From IMG/VR virus record IMGVR_UViG_3300042445_003597, positions 1-25,253 of that record: a DNA stretch of 25,253 nt, one strand, 5' to 3'. Source of the DNA: a virus. This document shows positions 7,302 to 16,348 of the stretch, piece by piece. Positions within the stretch are counted from its first letter, which is position 1. Every line of letters begins with the position of its first letter. The position numbers and the translations under genes are program-made. The notes under the pieces were generated by a model. It was given only the letters and a program-made list of their open reading frames with translations. It made no database searches and was not told the DNA's origin.

Positions 7302-10300
7302 ATGGCAACTAATCCAGCTTTTGACGCTTTCTTTAAAGATGCTGCTGCGCGCATTGCACAAAACCGCAAAATTGGCGGAGGACAAAGCGAATACGAACTA
7401 GCTAAACTTTCTACGTTTAAGCCGGGCGCATTTAACGAAGCCAAAAAAGCTGAAACCGACTGGAACCTTGGACAAGGCATCATCGATACCTTATCTACAG
7501 GAATCTACGGCGTAGCCGGTATCGGTGCACGTATCGGGGAAAGCACAGGAAAGCTAGCGCAAGGGGACTTCTCAAACGTTTTAGGTGACGTCGTAGGAAA
7601 TATCCCCGGATCAAACTTCCTAGGTGTCGAAGGTGGTTTTTTTGGAGCAGCCGGTAAAGGTATCCAAGAGAAGCGTACTTGGTCTCAAAACCTTAGAGAC
7701 GCTGGCGTCACTGATGAAGGCACTGCAGCTGCAGCAGGTCTTGCTTTAGATATTGCTCTTGACCCAGCTTGGTTGATCGGTGGAGGGTTCATCACCGCTG
7801 GGGCTAAAGGTCTTAACGCTGGTGTAAAAGCAGCGTCAGCAGCAACTAAAGCTGGGGTAAGACTTGATAAAGCTGGCTACGAAGCAATCCAAGCTACCGG
7901 CAAAGACGTAATCCCAACTGCCACAGCAACTCAAGCAGGAGCAGAAGCCGTAGGAAAAGGCTGGTTCCAATCAGCGCAAGGAAACGCCCTATCCGGCGAC
8001 GCTTTTAACAATCTCCTACAAGGTATCCGTCAAGGAAACGTAGAATCATTTGCTGCGCTTAAGCAGAAGAAGATCGACGACAAAGCAGCTAAAGCTCTCC
8101 GTAAAGAAGAAAAGAAAATTGCTACCCAAGGACAAACACTTATTGGTCTGCAAACACCGAAGATCGCTAACGAAGCAAACCTTGTTGAAGATGCTGTTAA
8201 AGCCGGAGAAGAAACTCTTACCGATGTTCCTACTACGCAAACTGACAACATTGTTCCAGAGACTGCTTCACCAGAAGCAGCGCCGGTTGAGCAAGTTAAA
8301 GTTGCTGTAGAAAAGACGGCAAAACAACCACGTAAAACCAAGCCAGCCATAACTAAAGACGTTAACGCTGCAGACGAAGTAGTCACTGCCACCACTGACG
8401 CCCCATCAATCTACAAGCAGTCCCGTGAATTTGTTGCCCCAATGAAAAAGGGTTACATGGAAGCTAACGGAATCAAAGCATTAGACACAGACTTTTCAGC
8501 TGTTAAAGCATCCGACGAAGCACCAGACATTGCAAAAGCTTACGACGACATGGTTAGCGACCCAACAAACCCTGCCGTAATCAGTGCTTACCGTGCACTA
8601 GCAGCCGAAGTCCGTGCACAATACAAATACATGACCGAACAACTCGGTATCAAAGTTAGCTTCATTGACGGCGACCCATACAACGTTGTAAACCCAGCAA
8701 CAGGCAAACTAGGACCAAACTCTAAACTGTTCATGGAAGACATCCTAAACAACAAAAACCTTGTTGTTCGCGACAGTACACAAGACTTCCTAACCGACCC
8801 ACACCCACTGCTAAGTGTCGAAGAAAACAACATGTTCCGTGCCGTGCACGACTTCTTCGGACACGCAGGATCCGGACGTGGCGTACTACAAGACGGCGAA
8901 GAAGCTGCATGGATCTCACACTCACAAATGTTCTCGCCAGAAGCACGTCGAGCCATGACCACCGAAACTCGTGGACAAAACTCGTGGAGAAACACTGAAG
9001 GTTTCGGTTTCGACCCAACAAAACTTATCGATGACGAATCACGTTACAGTTTTGCTCCACAAAAAGCTGCGCTACTACCAGACCGATACACGCTCACCCC
9101 AGCAGAAAAAGAACTACTAGAAGGACTAAACTTAAAGTCCAACAGCTTTATCGGCGCTGTAGGCGCACGTCTATTCCAACTAGGTGACGTACTAGTCGAA
9201 CAACTAGGACGGATCAGCTCACCAACAAAAAGTTTCATTTACAGTGCTGAAGAAATTAAAGCTCTAAAGCCAGAAGTCGAAACAAGAATCTTCGACTACG
9301 AAGGTGCACACCCAGTAGGATCCCCAGCCCACAAAGAGCTAAATTCTTTGTTTAAAGCGCTCACAGAACACATTGCAATTCCTACCGAACGCCCATACGG
9401 TTCAGCATTCAACACCAGCATGTCAATTCTTGGTAAATCAACAGAACAAAAAATTACCAAAGAGTACTTGCAAACCCTAAAAAACGAATACCCTAACCTA
9501 ACGCAAAAAGAACTTAAAGCGATCGCTAAAGAAGAACTTTCAGCAGCAGCCGGCGTAGAAAAAGCTACTGTAGAAGAAGTATCGAAGGTTAAAGACCTAA
9601 GCGTACTAGGCATTATTAGCGCAGCAAAAGGCGCTTCATCAACTTACGACAACCTAGGCACCACTGGTGTTGCTGCAAAAAAACTTCAAGAAGTTCTAGA
9701 CACCCCGATCGATGTTACTGACCTAGTGGAAACAGCTTTGCGTGCAGAGGGGCGTACAGCTGAAAACATTAAGCCTTTCGCCCCAACTTTCTGGGGTATA
9801 CCTAAGGGTGAACGTCGTTGGACCTCGACCATGGTTGACGGTGAACGAGTTGGAAAGATAGAGCCAGAGCTTTACGGTAAACCAAACTTTGCTTCAGAAG
9901 ATCTTATTGCCATGTTCCCTGAAGACCCACTGGTTCTTGACCGAGCAAAACTTCGCATGGCAATGGGAGAAGTAAAGCCTAAAAACGAAGCTACCTCGAT
10001 CAAGAACAGGATCGCACAAGAACGACTTTGGGACGCATTCAGAACCCGCAACGCTGAAGTGTTACCAAAAGTTGAAGAAATGGAACGTCGATCTTGGCAA
10101 GAAGGAATCGTTGAAGGCGAATCTGAAATCTTTAAACGCTTCATCAACAACGAAGTTGTAGGCTTAGGAAAATTACCTGCCAGCTTACCAACCACAGCAA
10201 TCACCACTCACACAGGTACCCCAATGACCACTCTAGGCTCATTGATTGAAAACCTATACCGTGTACGTCAAACACGAACCGATGTTGGCGGAGGACCATT

Positions 10301-11378
10301 TGCTGTAGAACAGGCAGCAAAACTTCGTGCAGAAGTTGCAAAAGGTGGCTACAAATACAAGAACGTTACTATTGGTGGACAGGTTGTCAGAATACAGCTC
10401 GGAACCTACCCAGAACTTTTGCAAGAATACTTGTTACGTAAACTTCTTCCCGCAGCTGAAACTGTTGCAAAGAAGCCAATCATTCCACGTATCGAAACTG
10501 TTGCTGCAGAAATGACCGACGACACTATAAAGCTCGTTAAACAAGCACGTAACGAAGCGTTAGCGCTAGATCTTTTCAGTAACGTTAAAGGCATTAAAAG
10601 CCTTGGTCACGCACGCATCCTAGCAGACGGTGGAATCGAAGCACTAACCGCCTTAGCACGTATCAAGACCAACAAATATTACATTCCCGGGGCACGTGTA
10701 GAACAAGGAACTCAACGCCTAGACCTAATCGGCGTTGGAAGCAGAGAGCAAAACAAGCTTGAAGTAATCCGAGACCCAGCAACCGGTGCGCCAACTAGAG
10801 ATGGTAAACCAGTCGATCTAACTAAAGCCGACACTATTGAAGAAAGCTTCCAAAACAACCTTCTAAACACTGAAGGAACAGGTTGGACTGGTCGCGCACA
10901 AAACAAGTCAGGGTCACCATATGTTGAACAAAGCGGACAAGGAAGCCGTGAACTAGCAATTCTACAAGCTGTACGAGGTTCCATAAAAGAAATCAGTGGA
11001 GCAATCACAGCTAAAGAACTAGCAGCATCCCCAGAGCAAGCACAACTACTTAAAGACGTTATGGCAACACTCGGTATTGACGTTAAAGCAAGCGCAGCAC
11101 CTGCTGCAGTTTTCAAACAATTCCAAAGAGAAGCACGACTAAAACTAGAAGATGTTATCTCAGGAATTGAAGAAGCTGCTAAAATTGAATCAGTAAACCT
11201 TCAAGCATACAAAATTTTCACCGGCGGTGGAAAAGACTTTATGACCATGATTGAACGAGTCAGCATGACTGAAACACAACAACAAGTGGTAAAATTTACT
11301 GAACTAGCTGCCGACCAAGTTGACGAATACTGTCGCGCACTATCATCCGCAATCGAACTAGGAGACGTTCTTGGCTAA
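7302..11378 (+). CDS. Giant polyvalent/internal virion protein with conserved HDxFGH - TExRGQNSW domain
   Basis: 1358 aa. Residues 1-200 are Gly/Ala-rich and partly hydrophobic (IYGVAGIGARIG, AGLALDIALDPAWLIGGGF), of the kind that opens giant ejected proteins. Residues about 260-360 are a low-complexity K/E/P/T linker. Residues about 395-590 form a compact domain with invariant-looking motifs: NPAVISAYRALAAEVRAQY, RAVHDFFGHAGSG (H516, D517, H521), GEEAAWISHSQMF (E533, E534, H540) and TTETRGQNSW (E555-W562). I recall this motif set from large proteins of marine and other phages, where it has no settled function; the conserved His/Asp/Glu suggests a metal-dependent enzyme. Residues 600-1358 are mostly helical and unrecognised. 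It is likely packaged in the capsid and injected. It overlaps the next gene by 8 bp. Confidence 0.65.
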   Translation: MATNPAFDAFFKDAAARIAQNRKIGGGQSEYELAKLSTFKPGAFNEAKKAETDWNLGQGIIDTLSTGIYGVAGIGARIGESTGKLAQGDFSNVLGDVVGNIPGSNFLGVEGGFFGAAGKGIQEKRTWSQNLRDAGVTDEGTAAAAGLALDIALDPAWLIGGGFITAGAKGLNAGVKAASAATKAGVRLDKAGYEAIQATGKDVIPTATATQAGAEAVGKGWFQSAQGNALSGDAFNNLLQGIRQGNVESFAALKQKKIDDKAAKALRKEEKKIATQGQTLIGLQTPKIANEANLVEDAVKAGEETLTDVPTTQTDNIVPETASPEAAPVEQVKVAVEKTAKQPRKTKPAITKDVNAADEVVTATTDAPSIYKQSREFVAPMKKGYMEANGIKALDTDFSAVKASDEAPDIAKAYDDMVSDPTNPAVISAYRALAAEVRAQYKYMTEQLGIKVSFIDGDPYNVVNPATGKLGPNSKLFMEDILNNKNLVVRDSTQDFLTDPHPLLSVEENNMFRAVHDFFGHAGSGRGVLQDGEEAAWISHSQMFSPEARRAMTTETRGQNSWRNTEGFGFDPTKLIDDESRYSFAPQKAALLPDRYTLTPAEKELLEGLNLKSNSFIGAVGARLFQLGDVLVEQLGRISSPTKSFIYSAEEIKALKPEVETRIFDYEGAHPVGSPAHKELNSLFKALTEHIAIPTERPYGSAFNTSMSILGKSTEQKITKEYLQTLKNEYPNLTQKELKAIAKEELSAAAGVEKATVEEVSKVKDLSVLGIISAAKGASSTYDNLGTTGVAAKKLQEVLDTPIDVTDLVETALRAEGRTAENIKPFAPTFWGIPKGERRWTSTMVDGERVGKIEPELYGKPNFASEDLIAMFPEDPLVLDRAKLRMAMGEVKPKNEATSIKNRIAQERLWDAFRTRNAEVLPKVEEMERRSWQEGIVEGESEIFKRFINNEVVGLGKLPASLPTTAITTHTGTPMTTLGSLIENLYRVRQTRTDVGGGPFAVEQAAKLRAEVAKGGYKYKNVTIGGQVVRIQLGTYPELLQEYLLRKLLPAAETVAKKPIIPRIETVAAEMTDDTIKLVKQARNEALALDLFSNVKGIKSLGHARILADGGIEALTALARIKTNKYYIPGARVEQGTQRLDLIGVGSREQNKLEVIRDPATGAPTRDGKPVDLTKADTIEESFQNNLLNTEGTGWTGRAQNKSGSPYVEQSGQGSRELAILQAVRGSIKEISGAITAKELAASPEQAQLLKDVMATLGIDVKASAAPAAVFKQFQREARLKLEDVISGIEEAAKIESVNLQAYKIFTGGGKDFMTMIERVSMTETQQQVVKFTELAADQVDEYCRALSSAIELGDVLG

Positions 11379-14300
11379 GAAACAAAGCAACTGTAAAGTT
11401 GAGACTCTATCTGCTGCTCAAGAAGTCGTAGAAAAAACTCTTTTAGCTGGAGCAAAAGTTGAAGACGTAAACGTTAAAGACGTAATGGCTTACTCAAAAG
11501 AACTAGCAGAAAACGCTTGGGACTCGACCAACAAAATGAACTCCCTTCAACGAGGAGAAGCCGTTGGTATTGGTCAAGAAACTCTGATCCGTCGAGTATA
11601 TGCACCAATTAAAAAAGGAATGGATCAAGAGTTTATTCCAGAAAGCGGTGTAGTAACCGCTGCAAAAGAAGGCACCGCTTACGAACGAGAAGCCCTACAC
11701 CTCGACACCATGAACCAGCACGCCAGAGCCTATGGCGAAGCACGCATCAGCGGTCAAGTCCGCGCACAATACAAAGAAGGCAAAGCTGGACAAAAAGTAA
11801 CCCAAACCGGTGAACTAACCAACAAAGCTGCCAAGGAACTTACTGCACGCCTAACCCTTATGGACGGATCATTGCGTATGCAAGGAATCCCTCTAGTTAC
11901 CATCAAAGCAAACAAAGCTGCTGGCATCATGCACGCCTCATTCCTAACCTCCGGAGACACGCTACGAGTCCTGCTCGCTAACGTTAAAGGCGCTGACGAA
12001 CTAATTGCAAAAAGCCTACAATCAAGCATCCAAGGCACTAAAAACATTCAATTCCAAAACCTTTCAGAAGCAACACGTCGCGTCATCGAACACACTGATC
12101 TAAATAAACCGCTTGACGCTGAAGGTTTAAAAGAACTTGCAGCTGATATTAAAAAAGCTTTAACCACCGGACAAGGCGTACCAATTAACGCTAAGTCTAA
12201 AGCAGCGTTTGCAGAGTCAATGGACTGGGCATCAAGAAGTAAAGCTGGAAAAGACGCCGTAAACAGCCTTGTAACAGCCCTCACAGACCCAAAAGTTATT
12301 AGCGCCCTAGCAGTCGAAAACCGTAAAATGATGGCTGTAGGAGCCATTCTAGCCCGTGGAGACGGCATCCGTATGGCAACAACTGTAGTTGAAACCATTA
12401 AAGCTCTCCCAAACCTTGGAGAACGCCTCGACGGCTTTGGAAAAGTCCTGTTTGAAGGTGGACTAGCTAAGATCTTCAAAAAAGATCTACAAGCCAAACT
12501 CACCCCAGAACGCCTAAACGTAGCATTTGCTGAACAAAACTTCATGCTAGCCATGAGCAAACTAGACCCAGCAACAATCAAACGTATGCGTGACGAATTT
12601 AACCTCGAAGTTGAAGCAGCAAAAGACGCTGCAAAAACACGTCGAGCTGGCGGAGCAAAAGCAAAAACCAAAAAGCGTGTAAACACTGGTGTTATCAAAG
12701 AAAAAGCAAACCAAACTAAAGAAGCAGGACCGGCAGCTGAAGAGCTAGCCAAGAAAGCTGTCGAAACACCAGAAGGTCGAGCAGTAGCCTCAACCGTTGA
12801 AGAAGCCTCACTGATCCAAAAAGAATACATCGAAGCAACCTACGGAACCTTCGTAGGCGGATGGGTGAAACTACAAGGCGCACTATCAAACAAAGCAGCC
12901 ATGGGCGGAGAAATCTCTGCACGCCTAGTCGGACTAGAACACCACTATTTGCTCGACGCCACCGAATACACCGGATCCCTCGCGTATTTAGTCCAAACCA
13001 ACAACCTAGCTGCCAAAGACTACACCCGCATCTTCCAAGCCCTGCAAAAAGGTGAAAAACTTGCAGGCAAAGAAGGCGAAATCCAAAAGCAACTCGAAAC
13101 ACACGTCGAAGTCCTATTTGGAATAGGCAACCAAAACAAACTAGCCAAAGACGGCATCGTCCTCGACGAATTTGTATTCGCACTAAACCGTATCGGACTA
13201 GCACGATTCGCAGACGAATTTGCTGCCGGAGAAGACATCTTCGCCTTCAAAGACTACTGGCGCAAAATAGAACTCGAAGAAGGCGAAAACATCATCGAGA
13301 TCCTATCTAAATTCTATGCAGCAAAACAAGTATCACTTGTACGCCCACACATGGCAGCCAGCCTAGTCACAAAATTCGGTCACAAAGCTGAAGGAAAAAC
13401 TCTACAAGAAGCGTACGACCTCGGATGGAAAGAAATCAGCGACGACACCATCCTAGGATCATACCTAAAAGCAGAGAACCTAAAAGACAAGGTACTGTTC
13501 CCGCCAGAAGTAATCGAAAAAATGCGTGCCCTAAACCACTACCTCGACTACGAACGAGGCTTCAAAGGTAACGCAGCAAAATTCTGGCAAAAACTAGACC
13601 CAGTAGTGTCATTCCTAAAAGCCTCAAACACCATCTGGAGACCCGGACACCACGCCGTATCCACCCTAGGCAACATGATGGTCAACACAGTCGCAGGAGT
13701 AGGCTTACGAGACTACGCCTACGCCATCGAACTACTACGCACAAACGGAGCAGTAGACGTCGACGTCAAACTCCTAGAAGGAATCCTGCGCCGAGAAATC
13801 CCAGAAGGCTACAAATTCACTCCAGTCGAAGACGGCGTAGCAATGGATATAATTAACAAAAAAACAGGTAAGCCAGAAGTTTTCAAAATGTCTGCAACCG
13901 ACCTGAACAAAATTATTGACGGCGCAGCCGGTGTACGAATCACCCCACACCAAGCAAAAGACCTCGTAGCAGACGATATAACCGGCATAATCGGTAAGAA
14001 AAAGAATGCCGTAGTTCGCACAGTATCTACAGCTGACCAAAAACTTGCAGAGTTCTCAGCACTCCGAGACAACCTATTCCGTTACGCCCTATTCGTCAAA
14101 GCACTACGCAAAGGTGGACCATTCAAAGACCTAGACGACGCAGTGTTCTACGCTGCCGGACAAGTCCACGAATTTCACCCAACCGTAGGAACCCTCACCG
14201 GATGGGAACGTAAAAACGCACGAAGAGCATTCTACTTCTACACATGGCAGAAACAAATGCTAGTGAAAATGTTAGAAATGGCTGCAAACCAACCAGCGTT

Positions 14301-14928
14301 CATCACCATCCCATCCAAAATGCAATTTGCTATTGCAGAAATGAACGGGCTAAACCCAAACAGTTTCGGTGACCCACACGACCCACAAAGCATGTACGCT
14401 GCATACAACAGCAACAGCGTTTACGGACCACAATGGATCGACGACACATGGGGTGCCATGGGAATCAAACCATCCGCACCACAGCTCGACGTATTCGACA
14501 GCATCCTAACTAAGTTCAAAACACGCCCACAAGACTCAATGATCGAAAACATTGGAAACCTAACCATCGGTGGAGCATGGGAACTAGCTAAAGCAAACGC
14601 ATCACCACTGTTCAAAATCCCTGCAGAGCTAGCCACCGGCAACCGGTTCAGCGACATGGGACAAATTGACATGAGCCAAGCAGGACTTGCACAATACGCC
14701 CTAGACCAAACCAGCTTAGGATCACTTGCACGTTGGACCAACGTATTCAATACTGGTAAAGACACAGAATACGACCAAGCAAACCGTGACCGTCAAGCAA
14801 CTAACTACCTATTCGGTTTACGCCAAACATTCTACGAATCTCCGGCATCGTTAGCACAAGGACGCGCAGAAATGGTAGACTACTGGCAAAAGACTTACCA
14901 AATCGGTAAATACTACGAAGGAAAATAA
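11371..14928 (+). CDS. Second giant internal virion protein with LPD38-like C-terminal region
   Basis: 1185 aa, read from TTG 11371 with AGGAG at 11360-11364; the start lies inside the end of the previous gene. Residues about 1-410 are mainly helical. Residues about 410-470 are a Lys/Ala/Arg-rich linker. Residues about 700-990 contain WRPGHHAVSTLGNMMVN, LRDNLFRYALFVKAL (R899, D900) and ERKNARRAFYFYTWQKQM, which resemble the large polyvalent-protein associated region LPD38 of giant phage proteins (N-terminal P-x-x-x-x-x-N, R-x-x-x-F-R-x-A, then a hydrophobic F-Y-F-Y-x-W segment that may interact with membrane). Two adjacent giant proteins suggest an ejected complex that forms a conduit or acts early in the host. 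Assignment of LPD38 is from memory of the motif pattern. Confidence 0.6.
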   Translation: MAKKQSNCKVETLSAAQEVVEKTLLAGAKVEDVNVKDVMAYSKELAENAWDSTNKMNSLQRGEAVGIGQETLIRRVYAPIKKGMDQEFIPESGVVTAAKEGTAYEREALHLDTMNQHARAYGEARISGQVRAQYKEGKAGQKVTQTGELTNKAAKELTARLTLMDGSLRMQGIPLVTIKANKAAGIMHASFLTSGDTLRVLLANVKGADELIAKSLQSSIQGTKNIQFQNLSEATRRVIEHTDLNKPLDAEGLKELAADIKKALTTGQGVPINAKSKAAFAESMDWASRSKAGKDAVNSLVTALTDPKVISALAVENRKMMAVGAILARGDGIRMATTVVETIKALPNLGERLDGFGKVLFEGGLAKIFKKDLQAKLTPERLNVAFAEQNFMLAMSKLDPATIKRMRDEFNLEVEAAKDAAKTRRAGGAKAKTKKRVNTGVIKEKANQTKEAGPAAEELAKKAVETPEGRAVASTVEEASLIQKEYIEATYGTFVGGWVKLQGALSNKAAMGGEISARLVGLEHHYLLDATEYTGSLAYLVQTNNLAAKDYTRIFQALQKGEKLAGKEGEIQKQLETHVEVLFGIGNQNKLAKDGIVLDEFVFALNRIGLARFADEFAAGEDIFAFKDYWRKIELEEGENIIEILSKFYAAKQVSLVRPHMAASLVTKFGHKAEGKTLQEAYDLGWKEISDDTILGSYLKAENLKDKVLFPPEVIEKMRALNHYLDYERGFKGNAAKFWQKLDPVVSFLKASNTIWRPGHHAVSTLGNMMVNTVAGVGLRDYAYAIELLRTNGAVDVDVKLLEGILRREIPEGYKFTPVEDGVAMDIINKKTGKPEVFKMSATDLNKIIDGAAGVRITPHQAKDLVADDITGIIGKKKNAVVRTVSTADQKLAEFSALRDNLFRYALFVKALRKGGPFKDLDDAVFYAAGQVHEFHPTVGTLTGWERKNARRAFYFYTWQKQMLVKMLEMAANQPAFITIPSKMQFAIAEMNGLNPNSFGDPHDPQSMYAAYNSNSVYGPQWIDDTWGAMGIKPSAPQLDVFDSILTKFKTRPQDSMIENIGNLTIGGAWELAKANASPLFKIPAELATGNRFSDMGQIDMSQAGLAQYALDQTSLGSLARWTNVFNTGKDTEYDQANRDRQATNYLFGLRQTFYESPASLAQGRAEMVDYWQKTYQIGKYYEGK

Positions 14929-15146
14929 TGAGCGAAGAAACAACCCAAGAACCTGCAGATCTAACCGACACAGAAGCGCAAGAACGAATCCAAAACATGT
15001 TCATAGCGTTAGACAAGATCTACAACCTGCATGCACCAGATCAGACCACTGAACCATGGACTTGCAAGCATTGCACTAACTGTGACGGACCGGTAGAGTT
15101 CCCCTGCCCGACCGAAAAACTAGTTCTCGAATCACTCGGACTATAA
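14928..15146 (+). CDS. Small acidic protein with Cys cluster, unknown
   Basis: 72 aa, TAATG overlap with the giant gene. Acidic N-terminal half, then CKHCTNC-x9-C (EPWTCKHCTNCDGPVEFPCPT), which could bind one Zn ion. It is the last gene of the rightward late operon and is followed directly by a terminator. No family recognised. Confidence 0.68.
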   Translation: MSEETTQEPADLTDTEAQERIQNMFIALDKIYNLHAPDQTTEPWTCKHCTNCDGPVEFPCPTEKLVLESLGL

Positions 15147-15150
15147 AATA

Positions 15151-15178
15151 AAAACCCCCAGAGCAATCTGGGGGTTTT
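15151..15178. terminator. Bidirectional terminator between convergent operons
   Basis: A perfect 12-bp stem AAAACCCCCAGA / TCTGGGGGTTTT with a GCAA tetraloop. T-rich on one side and A-rich on the other, so it can stop both the rightward late operon and the leftward lysis operon. Confidence 0.93.
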
Positions 15179-15194
15179 ACATTAGGTCAGGCAA

Positions 15195-15236
15195 TTAGCA
15201 CTTGCACTTCTGCCCTTTGCACTTGTAACAAGACAT
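15195..15236 (-). CDS. Thirteen-residue Cys/Lys-rich micropeptide
   Basis: The minus strand reads ATG...TAA encoding MSCYKCKGQKCKC. It has a clear ribosome site TTAGGAG five bases before ATG (AGGAG-TGATT-ATG), lies 8 bp after the stop of the preceding gene of the operon, and ends just before the operon terminator. Four of 13 residues are Cys (CxxC-x4-CxC) and four are Lys, suggesting metal binding or a redox/zinc-knuckle-like mini-motif. It is far below usual annotation length. The ribosome site and position make it credible; function unknown. Confidence 0.6.
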   Translation of the reverse strand: MSCYKCKGQKCKC

Positions 15237-15244
15237 AATCACTC

Positions 15245-15547
15245 CTAACTATTCTTAGCTTTTCGCATAGAAAGAGCTTTAGCTTTTGCACGAGCATCAG
15301 CTTTCGAAGACGCACCCCAAACCTGCAAAGACTTCAACAAACGAGTAGGTTCACCATTCTTATACTCCGGACCGGGCATGTTACCCATGCGAGCCAAAAA
15401 CGAAGCACGACGAGGATTACTCCCAGACTTCACCGGTGGTTTAAGATCAGAGCCGGGGTTCGCAGCCTCATAAGACCGGCGCCCCTTCTCGTTCAAACCA
15501 CCAGAAGGATTCTTGCCAGCCTTACGCTGCCAAGCCTCGGAAGCCAT
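15245..15547 (-). CDS. DUF6321-like basic phage protein
   Basis: 100 aa. The pattern W-x-R-K-x-G-K-N-P-x-G-G-L-N-x-K-G-R-x-S-Y, then KPPVKSG..PRRASFLARMGNMPGPEYKNGEPTRLLKSLQVWGASSKADA, matches what I know as the DUF6321 family, common in uncultured aquatic phages. Function unknown; basic charge suggests nucleic-acid contact or a virion role. Start overlaps the stop of the upstream gene (TAATG), so it is coupled in the leftward operon. Confidence 0.75.
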   Translation of the reverse strand: MASEAWQRKAGKNPSGGLNEKGRRSYEAANPGSDLKPPVKSGSNPRRASFLARMGNMPGPEYKNGEPTRLLKSLQVWGASSKADARAKAKALSMRKAKNS

Positions 15548-15750
15548 TACTTCTTCTTACCCTTAAGAAGCTTAAGCATTGTACCCAAAGCCTGAACCTT
15601 AGGAGCATAAATTTTAACACCAGCCCGGTCAGCTGGAGTATCACGCTTAGAAAACTCATCCAAAAAAGATTTACTAAAATTATACTTTTCTTCCATAGCA
15701 CTCTTCTTAGGTTTCTTTCCCGGAGTGTACGGTCCACGCATATCAGACAT
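15547..15750 (-). CDS. Small basic protein, unknown
   Basis: 67 aa with Lys clusters at both ends (PGKKPKKSAMEEKY at the N-terminal side, LKLLKGKKK at the C-terminus). No recognised motif. One-base overlaps (TAATG) on both sides tie it into the lysis operon. One of three successive small basic proteins here. Confidence 0.65.
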   Translation of the reverse strand: MSDMRGPYTPGKKPKKSAMEEKYNFSKSFLDEFSKRDTPADRAGVKIYAPKVQALGTMLKLLKGKKK

Positions 15751-16067
15751 TAGCCGAAGTAGTTTCTGTCACTCTTGCCGCCCTTATCGCGCAGCTTCTG
15801 AATCTTCTGAGTCAACTTCATCTCATTACGAGGAGTTTCCCAAGGAACACCACTTCTCTTAATCCGTTCAGTGCGAGTCTTAGCCAAAGCAGCACGCTTA
15901 GCATCCAACTTACGATCCAAACGAGCTTGCTTAGTAGGAGAGTTGCGTGGCTTAGCTGGTTGTGGAGGTCTTATCCCCATGCTCTGAATCTCGCCACCTT
16001 TAACAGTCTGACCCATAGCCGTAGCACGACCACGCATGCCACCGCCACCAATATCACTTAGCTTCAT
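15750..16067 (-). CDS. Basic protein of the lysis operon, unknown
   Basis: 105 aa, Gly/Met-rich start (GGGGMRGRATAMGQT) and a strongly basic helical stretch (TKQARLDRKLDAKRAALAKTRTERIKRSG). No known family recognised. It overlaps the holin stop by one base (TAATG). Charge and length resemble small DNA-binding or virion proteins. Confidence that it is a gene is good; function is open. Confidence 0.66.
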   Translation of the reverse strand: MKLSDIGGGGMRGRATAMGQTVKGGEIQSMGIRPPQPAKPRNSPTKQARLDRKLDAKRAALAKTRTERIKRSGVPWETPRNEMKLTQKIQKLRDKGGKSDRNYFG

Positions 16068-16348
16068 TATTTCTTACCTTCCTCGAACTTCTGCACAGCA
16101 TCTTGTGCAGCTTTAGCAACCGTTGCCTTCGAAGCTTTACCAGTGATCGCAATAGCATAACCCACTGCAGCAACCACACCCAACATTAAAGTAGTCCAAG
16201 CAATCAAAATACCGACCACAGGATCACCAGTGATAGCAGCACCGCTACCTGCAGCACCACCCAAAACAAACAAGAAAATACCAAAACCGCGCCAAGCGAT
16301 CTCGCCCACCACACCAAGGATCTCCGCAAAACGTTCCTTAAAGCTCAT
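16067..16348 (-). CDS. Two-TM holin
   Basis: 93 aa from ATG 16348 (ribosome site GGAAGG, minus strand), overlapping the end of the endolysin gene by 11 bp. Two hydrophobic segments at about residues 18-39 and 43-68 are separated by a short ITGDP turn, and the C-terminus is a charged Lys/Glu tail (KASKATVAKAAQDAVQKFEEGKK). This is class II-like holin architecture, forming the inner-membrane lesion that releases the endolysin. The direct overlap with the endolysin supports the call. A longer start at 16384 has a poor N-terminus and lies inside the endolysin gene. Confidence 0.75.
   Translation of the reverse strand: MSFKERFAEILGVVGEIAWRGFGIFLFVLGGAAGSGAAITGDPVVGILIAWTTLMLGVVAAVGYAIAITGKASKATVAKAAQDAVQKFEEGKK

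Noticed and set aside
12048-12830. 260-codon minus-strand frame in the second giant gene
   Set aside because: Shadow frame; Ser/Ala/Arg-rich with no motif and no ribosome site, while the plus frame is continuous over 1185 codons.
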